Positions 31,241-42,856 of a stretch of DNA of 64,000 nt are shown here, piece by piece. The notes beneath the pieces are model-generated. The model was not told where the DNA came from, searched no databases, and saw only the letters and a list, made by a program, of their open reading frames with translations. The stretch comes from Chrysopilus asiliformis. Lineage: Eukaryota; Arthropoda; Insecta; Diptera; Rhagionidae. The stretch is taken from assembly GCA_964034945.1 (NCBI GenBank), contig OZ035961.1, positions 66,686,031 to 66,750,030 on the forward strand, written 5' to 3'. The translations under genes were made by a program, and so were the position numbers. Numbering within the stretch: the stretch's first letter is position 1; each line of letters opens with the position of its first letter.

Positions 31241-32205
31241 GATTTTGACAATTCTCGCAAAAACGGGACGTGCGGGGCTTCATTATGATTTCGGTTTTGG
31301 AGTGATTTTAATAACTTTCTTATATGTAAGAAAAGAAAAAAAATATCCTTTTGTCCATAGCAAACAATTGTACGAGAATAACAGTACAACATCGTGTAAA
31401 AAGAGAATTGGGTTTATTAGTAGAAGAGTAACCGCTTACAAAACAACACTCCTCAATTAAGCATTGCTATCATTTATTGTACTCGTCCCGTAAACTTAAA
31501 CTCTACAAAAATCCTTTTTTTTTTTGCCATGACGTGCGAGTAGTTTTAAACATATCAGGGGCCCTTTTTCCATAATGAAATGAATTTCACATTGAGCTTT
31601 TGGACAACACTTTAGCCGCCGGAATTTAAGTGAGAACATGTGCTCAAAAGCTTCATCATAGGACAAAGGAAGCGACAAACTCTGGGCGCAGCTTCATTGG
31701 CGCCTGCATTCGTTTTCGTCCAGGCATCGATATGTTTTATTTGTTTTATTAAATTTTATATGTTTTATTAAAGCCTATTGGCTGCATTCCTGCACACCAA
31801 CACGACCCATAAACTGTTATTACTTACTACCTCCTACTTCCAGATATCACAGGATTACATTAAGCACCATGGGGAGCCTTTTAAATCGACTGACTAGGTT
31901 TTTATTCGATGTTAAAGCTCAAATTAATTTCTGAAGGCCTGGAAGAGAAAGAGAGAGAGATAGAGGAGTCACAAAAAATCGACTAGTGCTTTGCTGCTGA
32001 ATCAAGTTTAAGATTAAGAGTTGTTTAAAGTTACACTGGTTACACGCTTTTCCATGCATGTGATATGTGACGTCTTGCCTAATAAAACGCACATTTTATG
32101 GTAATATAATGGTAAAAGCTTTTTCCTTTATGCAAATAAGCATACCGTTTGTCCCTTCTGATTTTTCCATTTCCGTAGTAAGAAGAAACCCAAAAAGGAT
32201 TCGCG
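31241..32205. other. Unassigned DNA
   Basis: No supported gene or repeat; a short GAGAGA run occurs near 31950. Confidence 0.5.
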
Positions 32206-32405
32206 GACAATTTATCGTGAACAATTTATCGTAAAACAATTTATCGTGAACAATTTATCGTAAAACAATTTATCGTAAGAACAATTTATCGTAAGAACAA
32301 TTTATCGTAAGAACAATTTATCGTAAGACAATTTATCGTAAGAACAATTTATCGTAAGACAATTTATCGTAAGAACAATTTATCGTAAGACAATTTATCG
32401 TAAGG
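32206..32405. repeat. 15-16 bp tandem array (AACAATTTATCGTAAG)
   Basis: About thirteen units of (A)ACAATTTATCGTAAG or its one-base variants (TGAAC / AAGAAC / AAGAC linkers), running directly into the palindrome that follows. One further inverted unit is found on the far side of the palindrome. Confidence 0.92.
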
Positions 32406-32477
32406 AATATTATTTTTACAAATTCGGGCGCCCGGGCGCCCGAATTTGTAAAAATAATATTCCTTACGATAAATTGT
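32390..32477. repeat. Perfect 88-bp palindrome with GC core, no spacer
   Basis: The axis lies between 32433 and 32434, in the middle of GGGCGCCC|GGGCGCCC. Every base pairs outward for 44 positions per side, through AATTTGTAAAAATAATATTCC and into one unit of the flanking tandem repeat. Nothing separates the arms. This could extrude as a cruciform; it could equally be a cloning or assembly junction. Confidence 0.95.
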
Positions 32478-32483
32478 TCTTAC

Positions 32484-32668
<185 letters not shown>

Positions 32669-32686
32669 ACGAAACATCATTAATTT

Positions 32687-32888
32687 ATCCCCCCTCCCCC
32701 CTACCCTCCCCAACACCCCCTTCCCCCTCCCCCACCCCTCCACAACTCCCCCTTCCCCCTTCCCCTTCCCCCTCCCCCTCCCCCTCCCCCCCTCCCCCCC
32801 CCTCCCCCTTCCCACTCCACAACTCCCCCTTCCCCCTCCCCCACGCCCTTCCCCCTTCCCCCTTCCCCCTCCCCCACCCCCTTCCCGT
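32687..32888. repeat. Polypyrimidine tract (C-rich CCCCCTT)
   Basis: About 200 bases of C4-6 and T1-2 with rare A on the plus strand (for example CCCCTTCCCCCTCCCCCACC). Strand asymmetry is extreme; the Pro/Leu and Gly/Arg frames across it are artefacts. Confidence 0.95.
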
Positions 32889-33820
32889 CCATATTATTGT
32901 CGCGGTATCACTGCGATAGAATTGATTTATTATTTATATAGATTTATCCCAGCTGCTGGATTTTTTATCTTTTAAATCAAAAGTGAGCGTGAAGTAGTCT
33001 GTCAATTCGACTTTTTGCTGCGCGCGGTAATAACAAAAGTAGCCCAAATTAGACTGAACGGTTAAAAAACCAATAACCTTTTTGACGTGGATACGTCTTG
33101 GATTTTTGACGTGGATACGTCTTGGATTTTGGTAATGGGGGTACAAATTAGAAAATCGGCTTGCTGCCATGATAACAAATTTGCAATCGATGAAACTCGA
33201 TAGTTTGTGGTGATATCTGAACAAAACCTGTGTTATAAGATGAGGGCTACATTAAAGCATTGTATAGGGTATTTTGTTATGTTAAACTATGTTCAATTAT
33301 GTATTTAAAAAGCAAAATCAAAATTTTTACTCCGCTGTTATGCTGTGTCTGCTGCTTGCAGTACAGATTTCACATGTATACTCTTTTTATGCTTTCTTTG
33401 TGTGTATTGAATCTCATATAGAACTTGATTGTTTCTCTTCTCTAAATGGGTTGTTCTGATTCTGGCTATTCATATTATTTCGGTTCAATTCGCTTTGGAG
33501 GAATTGAAAAAAATTGAAAATAAAAATCACTCTCGAGAAAACGAAATTCAGAATTTCAGTAAAACGCTCCAAAGAACGTGAAAAAATTATGGTTTTAATT
33601 TGCTTTGAGAACACAACTTTAATGCTGGGACCGAGATATCGCTCTCTTACTAATGAAATGCATACTTATATGTGTGTGTGCATCATCCAACAGCAGCCAT
33701 CGCTCGAACCTTTCATTCATTTTTATGCAAAGCATACAAACCGCTTTGAACAAGAGCGGAAAACTTAAAGAGAAACAATTTCGATCTTAACTTGGCGGGA
33801 GAAGGAAAAATGTGCATCGA
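32889..33820. other. Unassigned; one short tandem duplication
   Basis: GACGTGGATACGTCTTGGAT occurs twice in tandem at about 33082-33128. No other repeat or gene is supported. Confidence 0.45.
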
Positions 33821-33823
33821 TCG

Positions 33824-34059
33824 CATGGCCGAATTAAACACAGGTCCGCTGGTTGCTTTTTAACAGCCACCATTTTGCTACGTCATTGGCAAGAAATATC
33901 GGTGCATTCTTTCTAATGTTGATTGTGTGTGCGCTAATTTCAATAATATTTCATATAAAAAGGGAAAATTCCCATTGAATCGTATAAGAATTTCTTGCCG
34001 ATGACGTCAGAGCCAGAAGCAACTGAGCTGTCAAACAGACCTTGTATAATTCGGCCATG
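33824..34059. mobile_element. 236-bp TIR element (MITE candidate)
   Basis: Left end CATGGCCGAATTAAACACAG, right end ..ATAATTCGGCCATG. Inner arms TACGTCATTGGCAAGAAAT and ATTTCTTGCCGATGACGTC are also inverted, so most of the element can fold back. The target duplication was not resolved. Confidence 0.65.
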
Positions 34060-34152
34060 GTTTTGAACACTGTTTTTAGTTGCTCTAAATTGAAATTGCT
34101 TCGTTGCTTTTATCGTGTAATTTTATTTTATTTTTATTTGTTTTTTATCTAT

Positions 34153-34315
34153 GGGCGTTTTCATAAATTCAAGTTCTACAAATAACACAAAAGATTTTTC
34201 TTAATAAATAACCCAGTTTATGTTATTTGTTTAGTTTACTTGTTATTCGTTTAGTTTACGAAGAAAATGTTTTGTGCAATTTGCGTAAGTTCCGAGTACA
34301 TTTATGAAAATGCCC
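34153..34315. mobile_element. 163-bp MITE with TAT duplication (GGGC-end group)
   Basis: Ends GGGCGTTTTCATAAAT and ..TTTATGAAAATGCCC, flanked by TAT at 34150-34152 and 34316-34318. It contains TTATTTGTTTAGTTTAC phrases repeated in tandem. Shares the GGGC start and a 3-bp A/T duplication with elements at 39054, 52656 and 59581. Confidence 0.72.
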
Positions 34316-34743
34316 TATTAAACATTGTTCGTAGTGTTGCAAGTGAAATTTGAGTTTTAGGTACAAGATGCCAAAATTCACCAAACGGAAAGTCAAATCC
34401 CGTACCATTACGGTCAATCAAATTGTTTCTTTAGTTTCCTTTTCACTAAAATTTCTTACTTAAAAATCTATTGGCGATCGTTGTAGGCGGATCCACGTCT
34501 TCTGACCGTCTCTACGAGACAGACACCTTGCTTTTGTTTTTAAGATTTTTTCGTATTTTTCTTTTTGTGACTTAAACCATATTTGGCAGATATATTATGG
34601 CTACATACAATGTGAAGCAATGGGTTAAAATTATAAAGTTTTTTTTTTATTTTTCAGAAAGGTCTATAGATTTAACTCAACGAAAATACCGCCTGCTTTT
34701 TAATGTCAGAACAGCTCCCAGCTGCAACATGATTAGGAACTTA

Positions 34744-35091
34744 AGGCTCAACTATGATAGACATAAGAACGCATATGTAAATGTCAAATTCCCAACGAAT
34801 GTTGACATACATAGCTGTCAACATAAAAGCTAATCTTCATTTTACCTCAAGAGGAAATTAATATGGCCACAATATTATTAAATTCACACTAAAATGTTAG
34901 GTTATGTTCACTATTTACATATGCCAGTTCCATTTGTATCGAATTATTCATGCTTAACGAATGTTTAACGAAGGTTTGAAAGTGGCAACACTTTGACACA
35001 TGTCTATTGTGGGTAATAACACTGACTTTCTTATTCTGGAAATGACATATGCAGCTACATATGCGTTCTTATGTCTATCATAGTTGAGCCT
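34744..35091. mobile_element. PIF/Harbinger-type element, copy 2 (short form)
   Basis: Terminal repeats AGGCTCAACTATGATAGACA / complement, flanked by TTA (34741-34743, 35092-35094). The outer portions match copy 1 at 452-1084 nearly base for base (TTAACGAATGTTTAACGAAG, CACATGTCTATTGTGGGTAA), but the transposase-like middle is replaced by about 60 unrelated bases. A MITE derived from the copy-1 type. Confidence 0.88.
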
Positions 35092-35437
35092 TTAGTTTCC
35101 CATGAATTTTTTCGTTCGTAGTTGATATTTTTTTTCGAAAATCTTTATTTTTTATAGAGAGCTCACTGCGCAGAAAATCTCATAATTCAAAGTATGATTT
35201 TTCTTTTTGCATAGCAGAAAGGAAAATAGTGTACATTTTTAACCACATATATCTCTCGTAATATTCTCTAACCAATATCGAAAACAACATTAAAACTCGT
35301 TGCGAATTATGAGTTCAAAACCAAAATTTGAGGGATTTTTGTTTCGCTAATCACGAGTCCGATATTAGCAGTCATATTTTTGGCACACATAACCAAGTTT
35401 TTCTCAAACGAAATTCGCTATCCGTAAATACGAATTA

Positions 35438-36012
35438 AGGTGGGTTTAGAAACACGAGCATTTTCATTTTTACTGGCAAAGTGAGTGAAATGCCAGATTT
35501 CTTATGACTTTTTCACCAAGTGGGAAAGGGACGGGAAACCACTCAGTAAAAATTTTACTGGAAATTTTGCTTGCATGTAGTGGTTTTACTATCCATAATT
35601 TTCGTCGACGATAGGAAAGTTATGGCAGTAAACAACAACAAACACATTGGACTTCCCCGCCCTGTCAGCAAAATGTTACCCCTGAATTATGGGGAATTAT
35701 GGCAGCCAGCAAAAGTAAGGTTAAGTTCGATGTTTTTTTGAAAGCTACGCATTTTAAATGGAAACGGGAGGTAATAATAATTATGTTATTAATTATAACA
35801 TCACACAAAATGATTTTGTTAGGCGAAATTGAAGTGATAACAAACGTATTGCTGCGAGAAGGTGATGTGCAGTGACAGTTCGCCATAAAGTGGAAGGGAA
35901 AGTACGTGTGAGACACTGATGTGATCGACTTTTTGCGCACGTAAATTTGAATTTCGCTATCCCGCTCACTTTGCCAGTAAAAATGAAAATGCTCGTGTTT
36001 CTAAACCCACCT
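35438..36012. mobile_element. Harbinger-type MITE family 'G', copy A
   Basis: Terminal repeats AGGTGGGTTTAGAAACACGA extend about 45 bp (through TTTTACTGGCAAAGTGAG) and are flanked by TTA (35435-35437, 36013-36015). The interior includes GACGATAGGAAAGTTATGGC and CCTGAATTATGGGGAATTAT, shared with 36600-36942 and 54295-54489. No coding region was recognised. Confidence 0.82.
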
Positions 36013-36160
36013 TTAGAGCTTTTACGTTTGTGGTAGCGACATAAAATGGTGTTGTCGCTTTCAACGCTTCCAATAAAATTACCCCTCAACTATAATTCTG
36101 CAACACTGGTTTTTCCAGAACGAATTTTCATAGCGAACGAGAGGTTGTGATAAACGCTAA

Positions 36161-36263
36161 GAGGCTGTCTAGATTAGTCGGTCCCCCACTTCCTCGTCTT
36201 GCCAGTAATTTTGACAGTTTCGTTCAATGCCTGGCACCTGGTTCGGCTAATCTAAACAGCCTC
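36161..36263. mobile_element. 103-bp MITE with TAA duplication
   Basis: GAGGCTGTCTAGATTAG .. CTAATCTAAACAGCCTC with TAA on both sides (36158-36160, 36264-36266). Its right TAA is also the left TAA of the next element. Confidence 0.8.
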
Positions 36264-36266
36264 TAA

Positions 36267-36942
36267 AGGTACGGTCAAACGATATGATCATTGCTCAGTT
36301 TTATGAGCAAAAATATGTGCCAAACGGTATCATATCGTAAGAACATCATATTGTTGTGCTCAGTCGATTGAGCATCAGGCATTTAATTTAAACTGAGCAA
36401 GTCGTACTCAGACGTTTGAGCACGGCATTGTCATATTGTCTGAACACTGTCCAAAAAGTATATGAGCAGTTTTGGACATTTTAAAAACGAACTGAGCACT
36501 CTATGACAACTGAGCATGGGGAAAATTACAGAAGTGCTCAGTTGTCAAATTGTAACAAATACGTAAACAGTGCGAACAGCACGAAGTCAAACTGTCAATG
36601 ATTATTACTTCCCGTTTCCATTTAAAATGCGTAGCTTTTAAAATAAACATCGAACTTAACCTTACTTTTGCTGGCTGCCATAATTCCCCATAATTCAGGG
36701 GTAACATTTTGCTGGCAGGGCGGGAAAGTCCAATGTGTTTGTTGTTGTTTACTGCCATAACTTTCCTATCGTCGACGAAAATTATGGATAGTAAAACCAC
36801 TACATGCAAGCAAAATTTCCAGTAAAATTTTTACTGAGTGGTTTCCCGTCCCTTTCCCACTTGGTGAAAAAGTCATAAGAAATCTGGCATTTCACTCACT
36901 TTGCCAGTAAAAATGAAAATGCTCGTGTTTCTAAACCCTCCT
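36267..36942. mobile_element. Harbinger-type MITE family 'G', copy B (chimeric left end)
   Basis: The right half (about 36597-36942) is the reverse complement of copy A's left half, ending ..CTAAACCCTCCT before TAA (36943-36945). The left part is unrelated to copy A: it begins AGGTACGGTCAAACGATATG after TAA 36264-36266 and is rich in TGCTCAGT/ACTGAGCA phrases. Either one element with two dissimilar ends or a composite of two; the matching TAA favours a single insertion. Confidence 0.55.
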
Positions 36943-37204
36943 TAAGAATGTTACGAGTGAATAAAAATGAAATTATTTATTTATTGTCGTGTCGATAGAC
37001 ACGAAATAAAATTTAAAATTGCAAGTTTCCAAACGAGTTAGATTAAAATTATCGTTCTTAAAAATACCCAATTGCTGCCGTCGTATTCTTTCAATTGTTA
37101 AAGTTTTGTAAAGAACAATAAAATACACGGCTATATTTTTTGCAACTTTAACACCATTTTTTAAATATTAACTAGTTAGTGTAAAATATAAAATTTTGGG
37201 TAAA

Positions 37205-37445
37205 TATATTTACAAGGGGTAAAGTACTTGGCCCGTATTCCAGAGGTCGAGTGTTCAATTCCCGACTGTTGCACGCTGTGATTCTCAAGTCCAATCAACT
37301 TGCATTGCGAAATTAGTTGCCGCTTGGTGTTAACGGCATCATCGGTCTAGCTTGCTATCACGGCTTCTGCTGTTGATGGGTTGCAACACTTACAAATGTT
37401 GTAATTTATCCATGGTTCGCAATCCATATAAAAACTGGAAATTGT
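37205..37445 (+). mobile_element. tRNA-derived SINE (family 1), copy A
   Basis: The head GGGGTAAAGTACTTGGCCCG .. GAGGTCGAGTGTTCAATTCC resembles a tRNA: a D-arm-like GGTAAAGTACTTGG, and GTTCAATTCC as an RNA polymerase III B box. The body contains ACGGCATCATCGGTCTAGC, CTGTTGATGGGTTGCAAC and CCATGGTTCGCAATCCATAT. A diverged copy in the other orientation is at 41326-41545. Confidence 0.65.
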
Positions 37446-39050
37446 TATGAAACCTCAATATATGAAATAAGTAAAAATAAATCAAGTGAACTTAACAATA
37501 TGCTTATATTTACGGTTTTAGTTAATTGTTTTATTAATATAAGAAGTGTTGCAACACTTTGTTTATGTGATCTGTAGTGCCAAAATATTCAAATTAAAAA
37601 AGTCAAAAGTGCCGCCTGTGGTCAACATTGGGACCAATTATATTTAAATGCTCGCCAACAGAAGGACAATTACCCAACCCAATCCACTATTATCCTTAGC
37701 GAACTTTCCAGCTCGTTATTTATCGAATTTGCCAAGAATCTGACTGCAAATTCGCAATCAGCGACCGCGACCATAGTACAATTTTATCTAATTTAATAAA
37801 AATTTTAATGACTCGCCATCTTGAATGCACCATCACAAATTTCGAAAATCTGATAACGGAAAATCTAATAACGGAAACTCTAATAACGGAGAAATCCCGT
37901 GTACAAATTTTGAAGCGATTAGGACTTTCTGAAAAATGCGTTTGATTTATAAAAGACTTCAAGCTAAACTTAATATAAAATTTCTGCCGCATTGACTCAC
38001 CGAGAGCAGTACTTCTGCGGGTTTTGTTCAGTGGAAACAAACGATTACAACAAAAAGTTTTTAGAGTGCGTATTAAATTTTCCTCCATTAATTTATATGC
38101 CTTGTGTTAAACCATGTTAATTTACCTCGAACAGGAAATTTAATATGGAGAATCTAAACACTGATGAGTATTAAAACCCACACACATATGAGAAAATTAA
38201 TAATACCGAAAATAAATTTGTTTATTCATATGATTTCTTTTTGTATCAATAAAATTCAAGGCTCTCTATTCTATGCTTGATTCTCAAATAAGTTTGTATT
38301 CTAGACTGGGAAAGCAAATGTGGTTGTGACGAACCCTGTGGGTATCATTAGCAGATTCTTAAACCGCTCAATCACTTTTAAATGCAAACACCTTTAAACG
38401 ATTCGGCAATTCTTACAAAACGTTACATGCAACTCGTACTCCTCATGCTATGACTAATTTTATTTATTTACGTGGAATTATAATACCTCCGAAAAAAAAC
38501 CATTAGGGGGTTATGCCTACCTCAAATCTTTGGTAAAATCGATTCTTTTTTTTGCAAACGTTTTGACTTTTTTCTCTCAACATGTTCGGATGAAAATTGA
38601 TGAAGTTTTGCGACTTTTAAGTCATTCGTGCAGTCGGATTTGGAGCATTAATAACGTTTCCAGAATTTCTCAAAATAACGTTTCCAGAATTGGTAATAGC
38701 GATTACTCAATAATCACTCAACCGATTTCTTTGAAATTTTGCATAGTTATTTTATTTTAAACCAAACGCAATTTTTTTCGTAATTGATTTTTTAAAATTT
38801 TGGCCCGTTGAGGACAGCAATATGTAATAACCAAATGATTAATTTTAGATAAATGATCAGTTGTCACGACGTTTTTTAACGAGCTTGGAGACTACATTAG
38901 GTGAGCTCGGACAAATTTGGTTTTACTCGTTCACTTGGTATTCACCCTAAATAAACCACCTTACCCATACCAACATTTGCAATAAAACAGAACGATTTGT
39001 AGGAAGAGTATTTGTCGCTTGCTATAAAAAGATAACAATAGTTGTAAGCT
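37446..39050. other. Unassigned AT-rich DNA with short TAACGGAAA repeats
   Basis: CTAATAACGGAAA-type phrases recur three times at 37850-37895 and ATAACGTTTCCAGAAT twice at 38648-38695. No gene supported. Confidence 0.45.
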
Positions 39051-39053
39051 ATA

Positions 39054-39746
39054 CGGCCCGATTCCAGAATCCGTCGTAGCTTTATTACGAAGAACTAACT
39101 ACGTTACGAATACGAAGAAATCAGTATTCCACGATCCGAACGGAATTGAACTTAGTGGTGCCTGATTAAAATCTAATTTCGAAAAATGAATGTCTTTGTA
39201 AAAAGGTCCCTATGCAAAACTCATAAGGAATAGATTTCTGACATGGAATAGTTTCGTAAAAAATGTCACTTTCTTGACTTAAAACGAAAATTGTTATTAA
39301 TAATGGATTCTGCAGCGTTTGCAATTTTGTGTTTGGAACAATATTTATCGAAGTGAAGGACTTTAATAGTGAAACGAAAACGACAACAAATAACGGATAC
39401 TTAGGAATACTCACATTGCTCTTTTTTCTAAAATAATTCCTCTTAATTTGTGAAAAGTTACACTTATACTAAATAAATTAATAAAAATGTTAAAATTGCT
39501 TTTTGTTGTACAATTCAGGCCATAAATTGAGCTAAAATAATAAAAAAATGAAGTTGCTACTCGATCTACGAAGCGAAAATTTTTCGTAGGTTTAGCTGTC
39601 AAAAGATCGATTCCGTCGGATTCTATGATACCAGATATTCCGATTCGTAATGTTTTCAAAATTAATTTAATTCCTTCGGATCGTGGAATACCATTTTCAC
39701 GAATTCTCCGAAAATCGTAGCTACGACGGATCCTGGAATAGGGCCG
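39054..39746. mobile_element. 693-bp TIR element with ATA duplication (GGGC-end group)
   Basis: Ends CGGCCCGATTCCAGAATCCG and ..CGGATCCTGGAATAGGGCCG, flanked by ATA (39051-39053, 39747-39749). Subterminal TCGTAGC / GCTACGA and ATTCCACGATCCGAA / TTCGGATCGTGGAAT are also inverted. No transposase was recognised. Confidence 0.78.
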
Positions 39747-40003
39747 ATAGACTAATAACTCATAATAACTTGCTCAATTTTCCTGAGGATTTCATTTTAT
39801 TTCCAGTGACATGTAAGTACATTGAAACCTCGATATTCTATACCCTCAGTACTATATATCCCTACATTGTGCATATATACCTTTCATTAAAGTCCCCCAT
39901 TTTAATGAAACTTTGTACATTTGTAGAACTGTGAAACGTACTTTTTTTTAGTCAGTTGAAAAACAAATACATAATGAATAAAAGATTAAAAATGTGTTTT
40001 ACG

Positions 40004-40180
40004 TTTTTATACCCGTATGGTGAAACATCAAAATCCGATTGAAATAAATTTTAAAAAATCTTATTGGAAATTTTGACTTCAAAGTGGAATTTTGGTACAA
40101 CTGTTCGAATTTTTATACGAATATCACCATACGGGTGTTCAATAATTGCCAGATTGGCACTTATAGCTTTTGTTATGTTT
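40004..40180 (+). mobile_element. mini-me/DINE-like element, copy 6 (internally deleted)
   Basis: Keeps both ends (TTTTTATACCCGTATGGTGA and the ATCACCATACGGGT, ATTGCCAGATTGGCA, TTTTGTTATGTTT end) but jumps from the first terminus straight to ACATCAAAATCCGATTG, losing core, palindrome and most of the interior. At 177 bp it is the smallest copy and shows the minimal ends. Confidence 0.85.
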
Positions 40181-40292
40181 TTTAAATACCGTTTTCTGAA
40201 AAATTCTCAAAAAAATGAGTATAACAAAATTAAAGAAAATAAAATTTCCCACATTTTTTTTGCTTCAACGGTTTGTACGTATCTCTAACATA

Positions 40293-41197
40293 ACACATGG
40301 ATCAATAAGTCCCGAGACTAACCCAGAGATGACGCTCGTAGTAAACCAGTAACCACGTCTTTCTAGAGTACTAACCTTTGCTTGAAACGTGTCAAAATTT
40401 TAAGTCGATCGGACCAGAAACAGCTGAGTTATCGAGGTTGGAGTAAAGTCGTTTTGTAGTTTGTTTAAAAAATGGAAAAAACCGAGTTTCGTGTTCTGAT
40501 AAAACATTGTTTTTTAATGGATAAAAACACCGTGCAAGCGAAACAATGGATTGAAAAATGTTACCCGGACTCTTGTCCATCAAAAGCAACGATTTGTCGG
40601 TGGTTTGCCGAGTTTAAACGTGGTCGTACCGACACAAATGACGCGGAACGCTCGGGTAGACCTGTGGAAGCCGTTACACCGGAAAATGTGAGTGAAGTGA
40701 CAAAAATTATAATGAAAGATCGTAAAGTGAAGCTCCGTGAGATTGCTGAGATAACACAGATATCATATGGAAGTGCATTTACTATCCTTCATGAAAAATT
40801 GAGCATGAAAAAGGTTTTTTCCAAGTGGGTGCCGCGATTGCTTTCGATGAAACAAAAACAGCAACGAGTCGATGATTCAGAAAGCTGTTTATCGCTATTT
40901 ACTCGCAATAAAAAAGATTTCTTGCGTCGTTACGTGACCATGGACGAAACATGGATACATCACTACACTCCAGAGTCGAAGCGGCAGTCATCTGAGTGGC
41001 GCACAGCTGGCGAAAGCCGTCCGAAGCGTCCGAAAACGCAGCAGTCAGCTGGCAAAGTCATGGCGTCAGTTTTTTGGGATACGCATGGCGTGACGATTGT
41101 ATCACCCTAAAAGGTGATTATATTGATGAATAAAAAAAAATTTTGCAAAAAAAATGTTGTTTTCATTGTTAGTCTCGGGACTTATTGATCCATGTGT
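40293..41197 (+). mobile_element. mariner element (irritans/Himar-like), internally deleted
   Basis: Perfect 29-bp terminal repeats start ACACATGGATCAATAAGTCC (40293-40321) and are inverted at 41169-41197. TA flanks both sides (40291-40292, 41198-41199). At 905 bp it is shorter than the roughly 1.3 kb usual for mariner because the 3' part of the transposase is deleted. Perfect terminal repeats suggest a relatively young copy. Confidence 0.95.
40472..41110 (+). pseudogene. mariner transposase, C-terminally truncated
   Basis: A 212-residue open frame begins MEKTEFRVLIKHCF. It has the paired helix-turn-helix domain (KATICRWFAEFKRGRT.., AERSGRPVE about residues 40-70; LREIAEITQISYGSA about 90-105), the linker motif WVPRLL (about 120), and the first catalytic aspartate in VTMDETWIHHYTPESKRQS (about 155). 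It ends KVMASVFWDTHG and then VTIVSP and a stop; the second aspartate (HQDNAP region) and the third (SPDLAP region) are deleted, since full-length relatives have about 345-350 residues. It can probably still make a DNA-binding domain but not cut. Upstream region 40322-40471 is the 5' leader. Confidence 0.93.
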
Positions 41198-41325
41198 TAT
41201 TTAGAGATCAAAAAATTATTTTTTTGAAAATTTCATCTCGAAAACTATGCGCTTTTTTAAAAAATGCATATAACCAGATTAAAAGCAAATAATATTTCCT
41301 ACATTTTCATATGGATTGTGCATAT

Positions 41326-41545
41326 GTATTGTGAACCATGGATGAATTGCAGCATTAGCACTGTTTTATTGTAACCCATCAACAGTAAAGCTCGCGCTAG
41401 CAGCCTAGACCGATGGTGTCGCTAGCTCCACGTTATAACTGTCACTCCTCATTGCGATAAAGCAAGTTAAGAGAACTTGAAATAATAGCGTATCACAGTT
41501 TGAACCACGACCACTGGCTTAAATCCTAAGTGCTTTAAAATCACT
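41326..41545 (-). mobile_element. tRNA-derived SINE (family 1), copy B
   Basis: Minus-strand order: AAGCCAGTGGTCGTGGTTCA (B-box-like GTTCAAACT), CACCATCGGTCTAGGCTGC, CTGTTGATGGGTTACAAT, CCATGGTTCACAATACATAT. It matches copy A (37205-37445) block by block with many substitutions, so it is old. Confidence 0.6.
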
Positions 41546-41576
41546 TACCAAAAAAAAAAACATTCCGCACGATTTT

Positions 41577-42575
41577 CTTTGCCTACACAGAAAATAAAAT
41601 GTATGTAAATATTACGAAAACGTTTGTTAATATAACGAAACCATTTGTCCCCCATGGGCCGACAAAATATTTTGTTAATGGTACGATGTCAATTTTGTTA
41701 AGTTTTTGTATTTTTGTATTTCGTTTTCATAAAAATTTTGTTAATATTACAAATATTTTGTAAATATTACAAATATTTTGTAAATATTACAAAAACAAAT
41801 CTCTCTTGTTGATATGGAATCTCTTTCTGTTTCTTGCTTAGTGTGTGCTCATAGAATTTAATATATGCAACTAATGAGCGGAAATTGTTTTAGTGTGATG
41901 ACTTCAAAAATTAAGAGATGCTTGTTTGTTTCTGATAGTTTCTATATTGAATATTCGTATGCAGGAAATGTTTTATGACGGCCAATATGATGCGAAATGA
42001 AAATAATTTATTTTGAATTATTTTTCTTACAAAAACTTCAAACGAATGAATTCTCTCGACGAATGTTGTTGTGTTACCTCGAAAAAATACTATTCGTTTT
42101 TAGTATTTTTCGAAAATGGGAAAAAATTATCGAAATCTGAAAAAAATGGGCATAAAAAATATTTCAAAAAAGCATTCCAACTAATGTCTAAACTAAGAAA
42201 TGCTTTCCAAAAACTGATTTTTTGCATCAGTTTTATGAAAAATTATTGGAATCGCTTTAAAATCGAGTTTTTAGAATTGGCGAATCGACTAACAAAATCG
42301 TCGCCATTTTTTCGTCATGCACAAGTGTGGCGCAGTTCTACTAGTAGTCTAATTACCTGCTGCAGTCATCCAAACATGGTAATGACGCCATGATGCAAAT
42401 CAGATTTGACAAAATGTACTTCGTAATATTAACAAATTTTAGTAACTATACGAAAAAATATTCGTTAATTTTTTCGTAGTATATACAAAACTTCAGTAAT
42501 ATTTACGAATTTTTTTTTGTTAGGCTTAACAAAACCTATTTTGTAAATAATACAACATCATTTTTTTCTGTATAC
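41577..42575. mobile_element. Possible 1-kb TIR element with TA flanks
   Basis: CACAGAAAATAAAATG at the left and CATTTTTTTCTGTA at the right are inverted and next to TA. Both ends are rich in TAATATTACGAAA / TTTGTAAATATTAC phrases, including a tandem 18-bp block ACAAATATTTTGTAAAT at about 41750-41805. A 126-codon frame at 42013-42393 (Lys/Phe/Ser-rich; CCCVTSKKYYSF) has no recognised motif and starts without context; it may be chance. Confidence 0.4.
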
Positions 42576-42607
42576 ACAAAAAAAATTCAAACAAATATGT
42601 AATTTAA

Positions 42608-42852
42608 CACTAGATTGCCCAAGGAAGTCAAGCAGTCAAAATGACTGCTTTTGGCAATATAGGTATAACACACATATATACATATATATACCGGAAATGA
42701 AAGAGGGGGAGGTAACTACAATTATTAATAAACGCATTTATATGTTGTACAAAAAGTCACAAAATTCTAACAAATTGTGTCATTATATACATAATTGTTT
42801 TTCTGATTGAAATTAAAAAGCAGTCAAAATGACTTGCTTGGACAATCTAGTG
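42608..42852. mobile_element. piggyBac-like MITE
   Basis: TTAA (42604-42607) CACTAGATTGCCCAAG .. CTTGGACAATCTAGTG TTAA (42853-42856). Near each end AGTCAAAATGACT-type palindromes follow (GCAGTCAAAATGACTGC left). TTAA duplication and subterminal palindromes suit piggyBac-type elements. 245 bp, non-coding. Confidence 0.85.
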
Positions 42853-42856
42853 TTAA

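Noticed and set aside
42013..42393. 126-codon frame inside the 41.6-42.6 kb element as a transposase
   Set aside because: No DDE, helix-turn-helix or zinc motif was seen; Lys/Phe-rich composition is what AT-rich DNA gives by chance.
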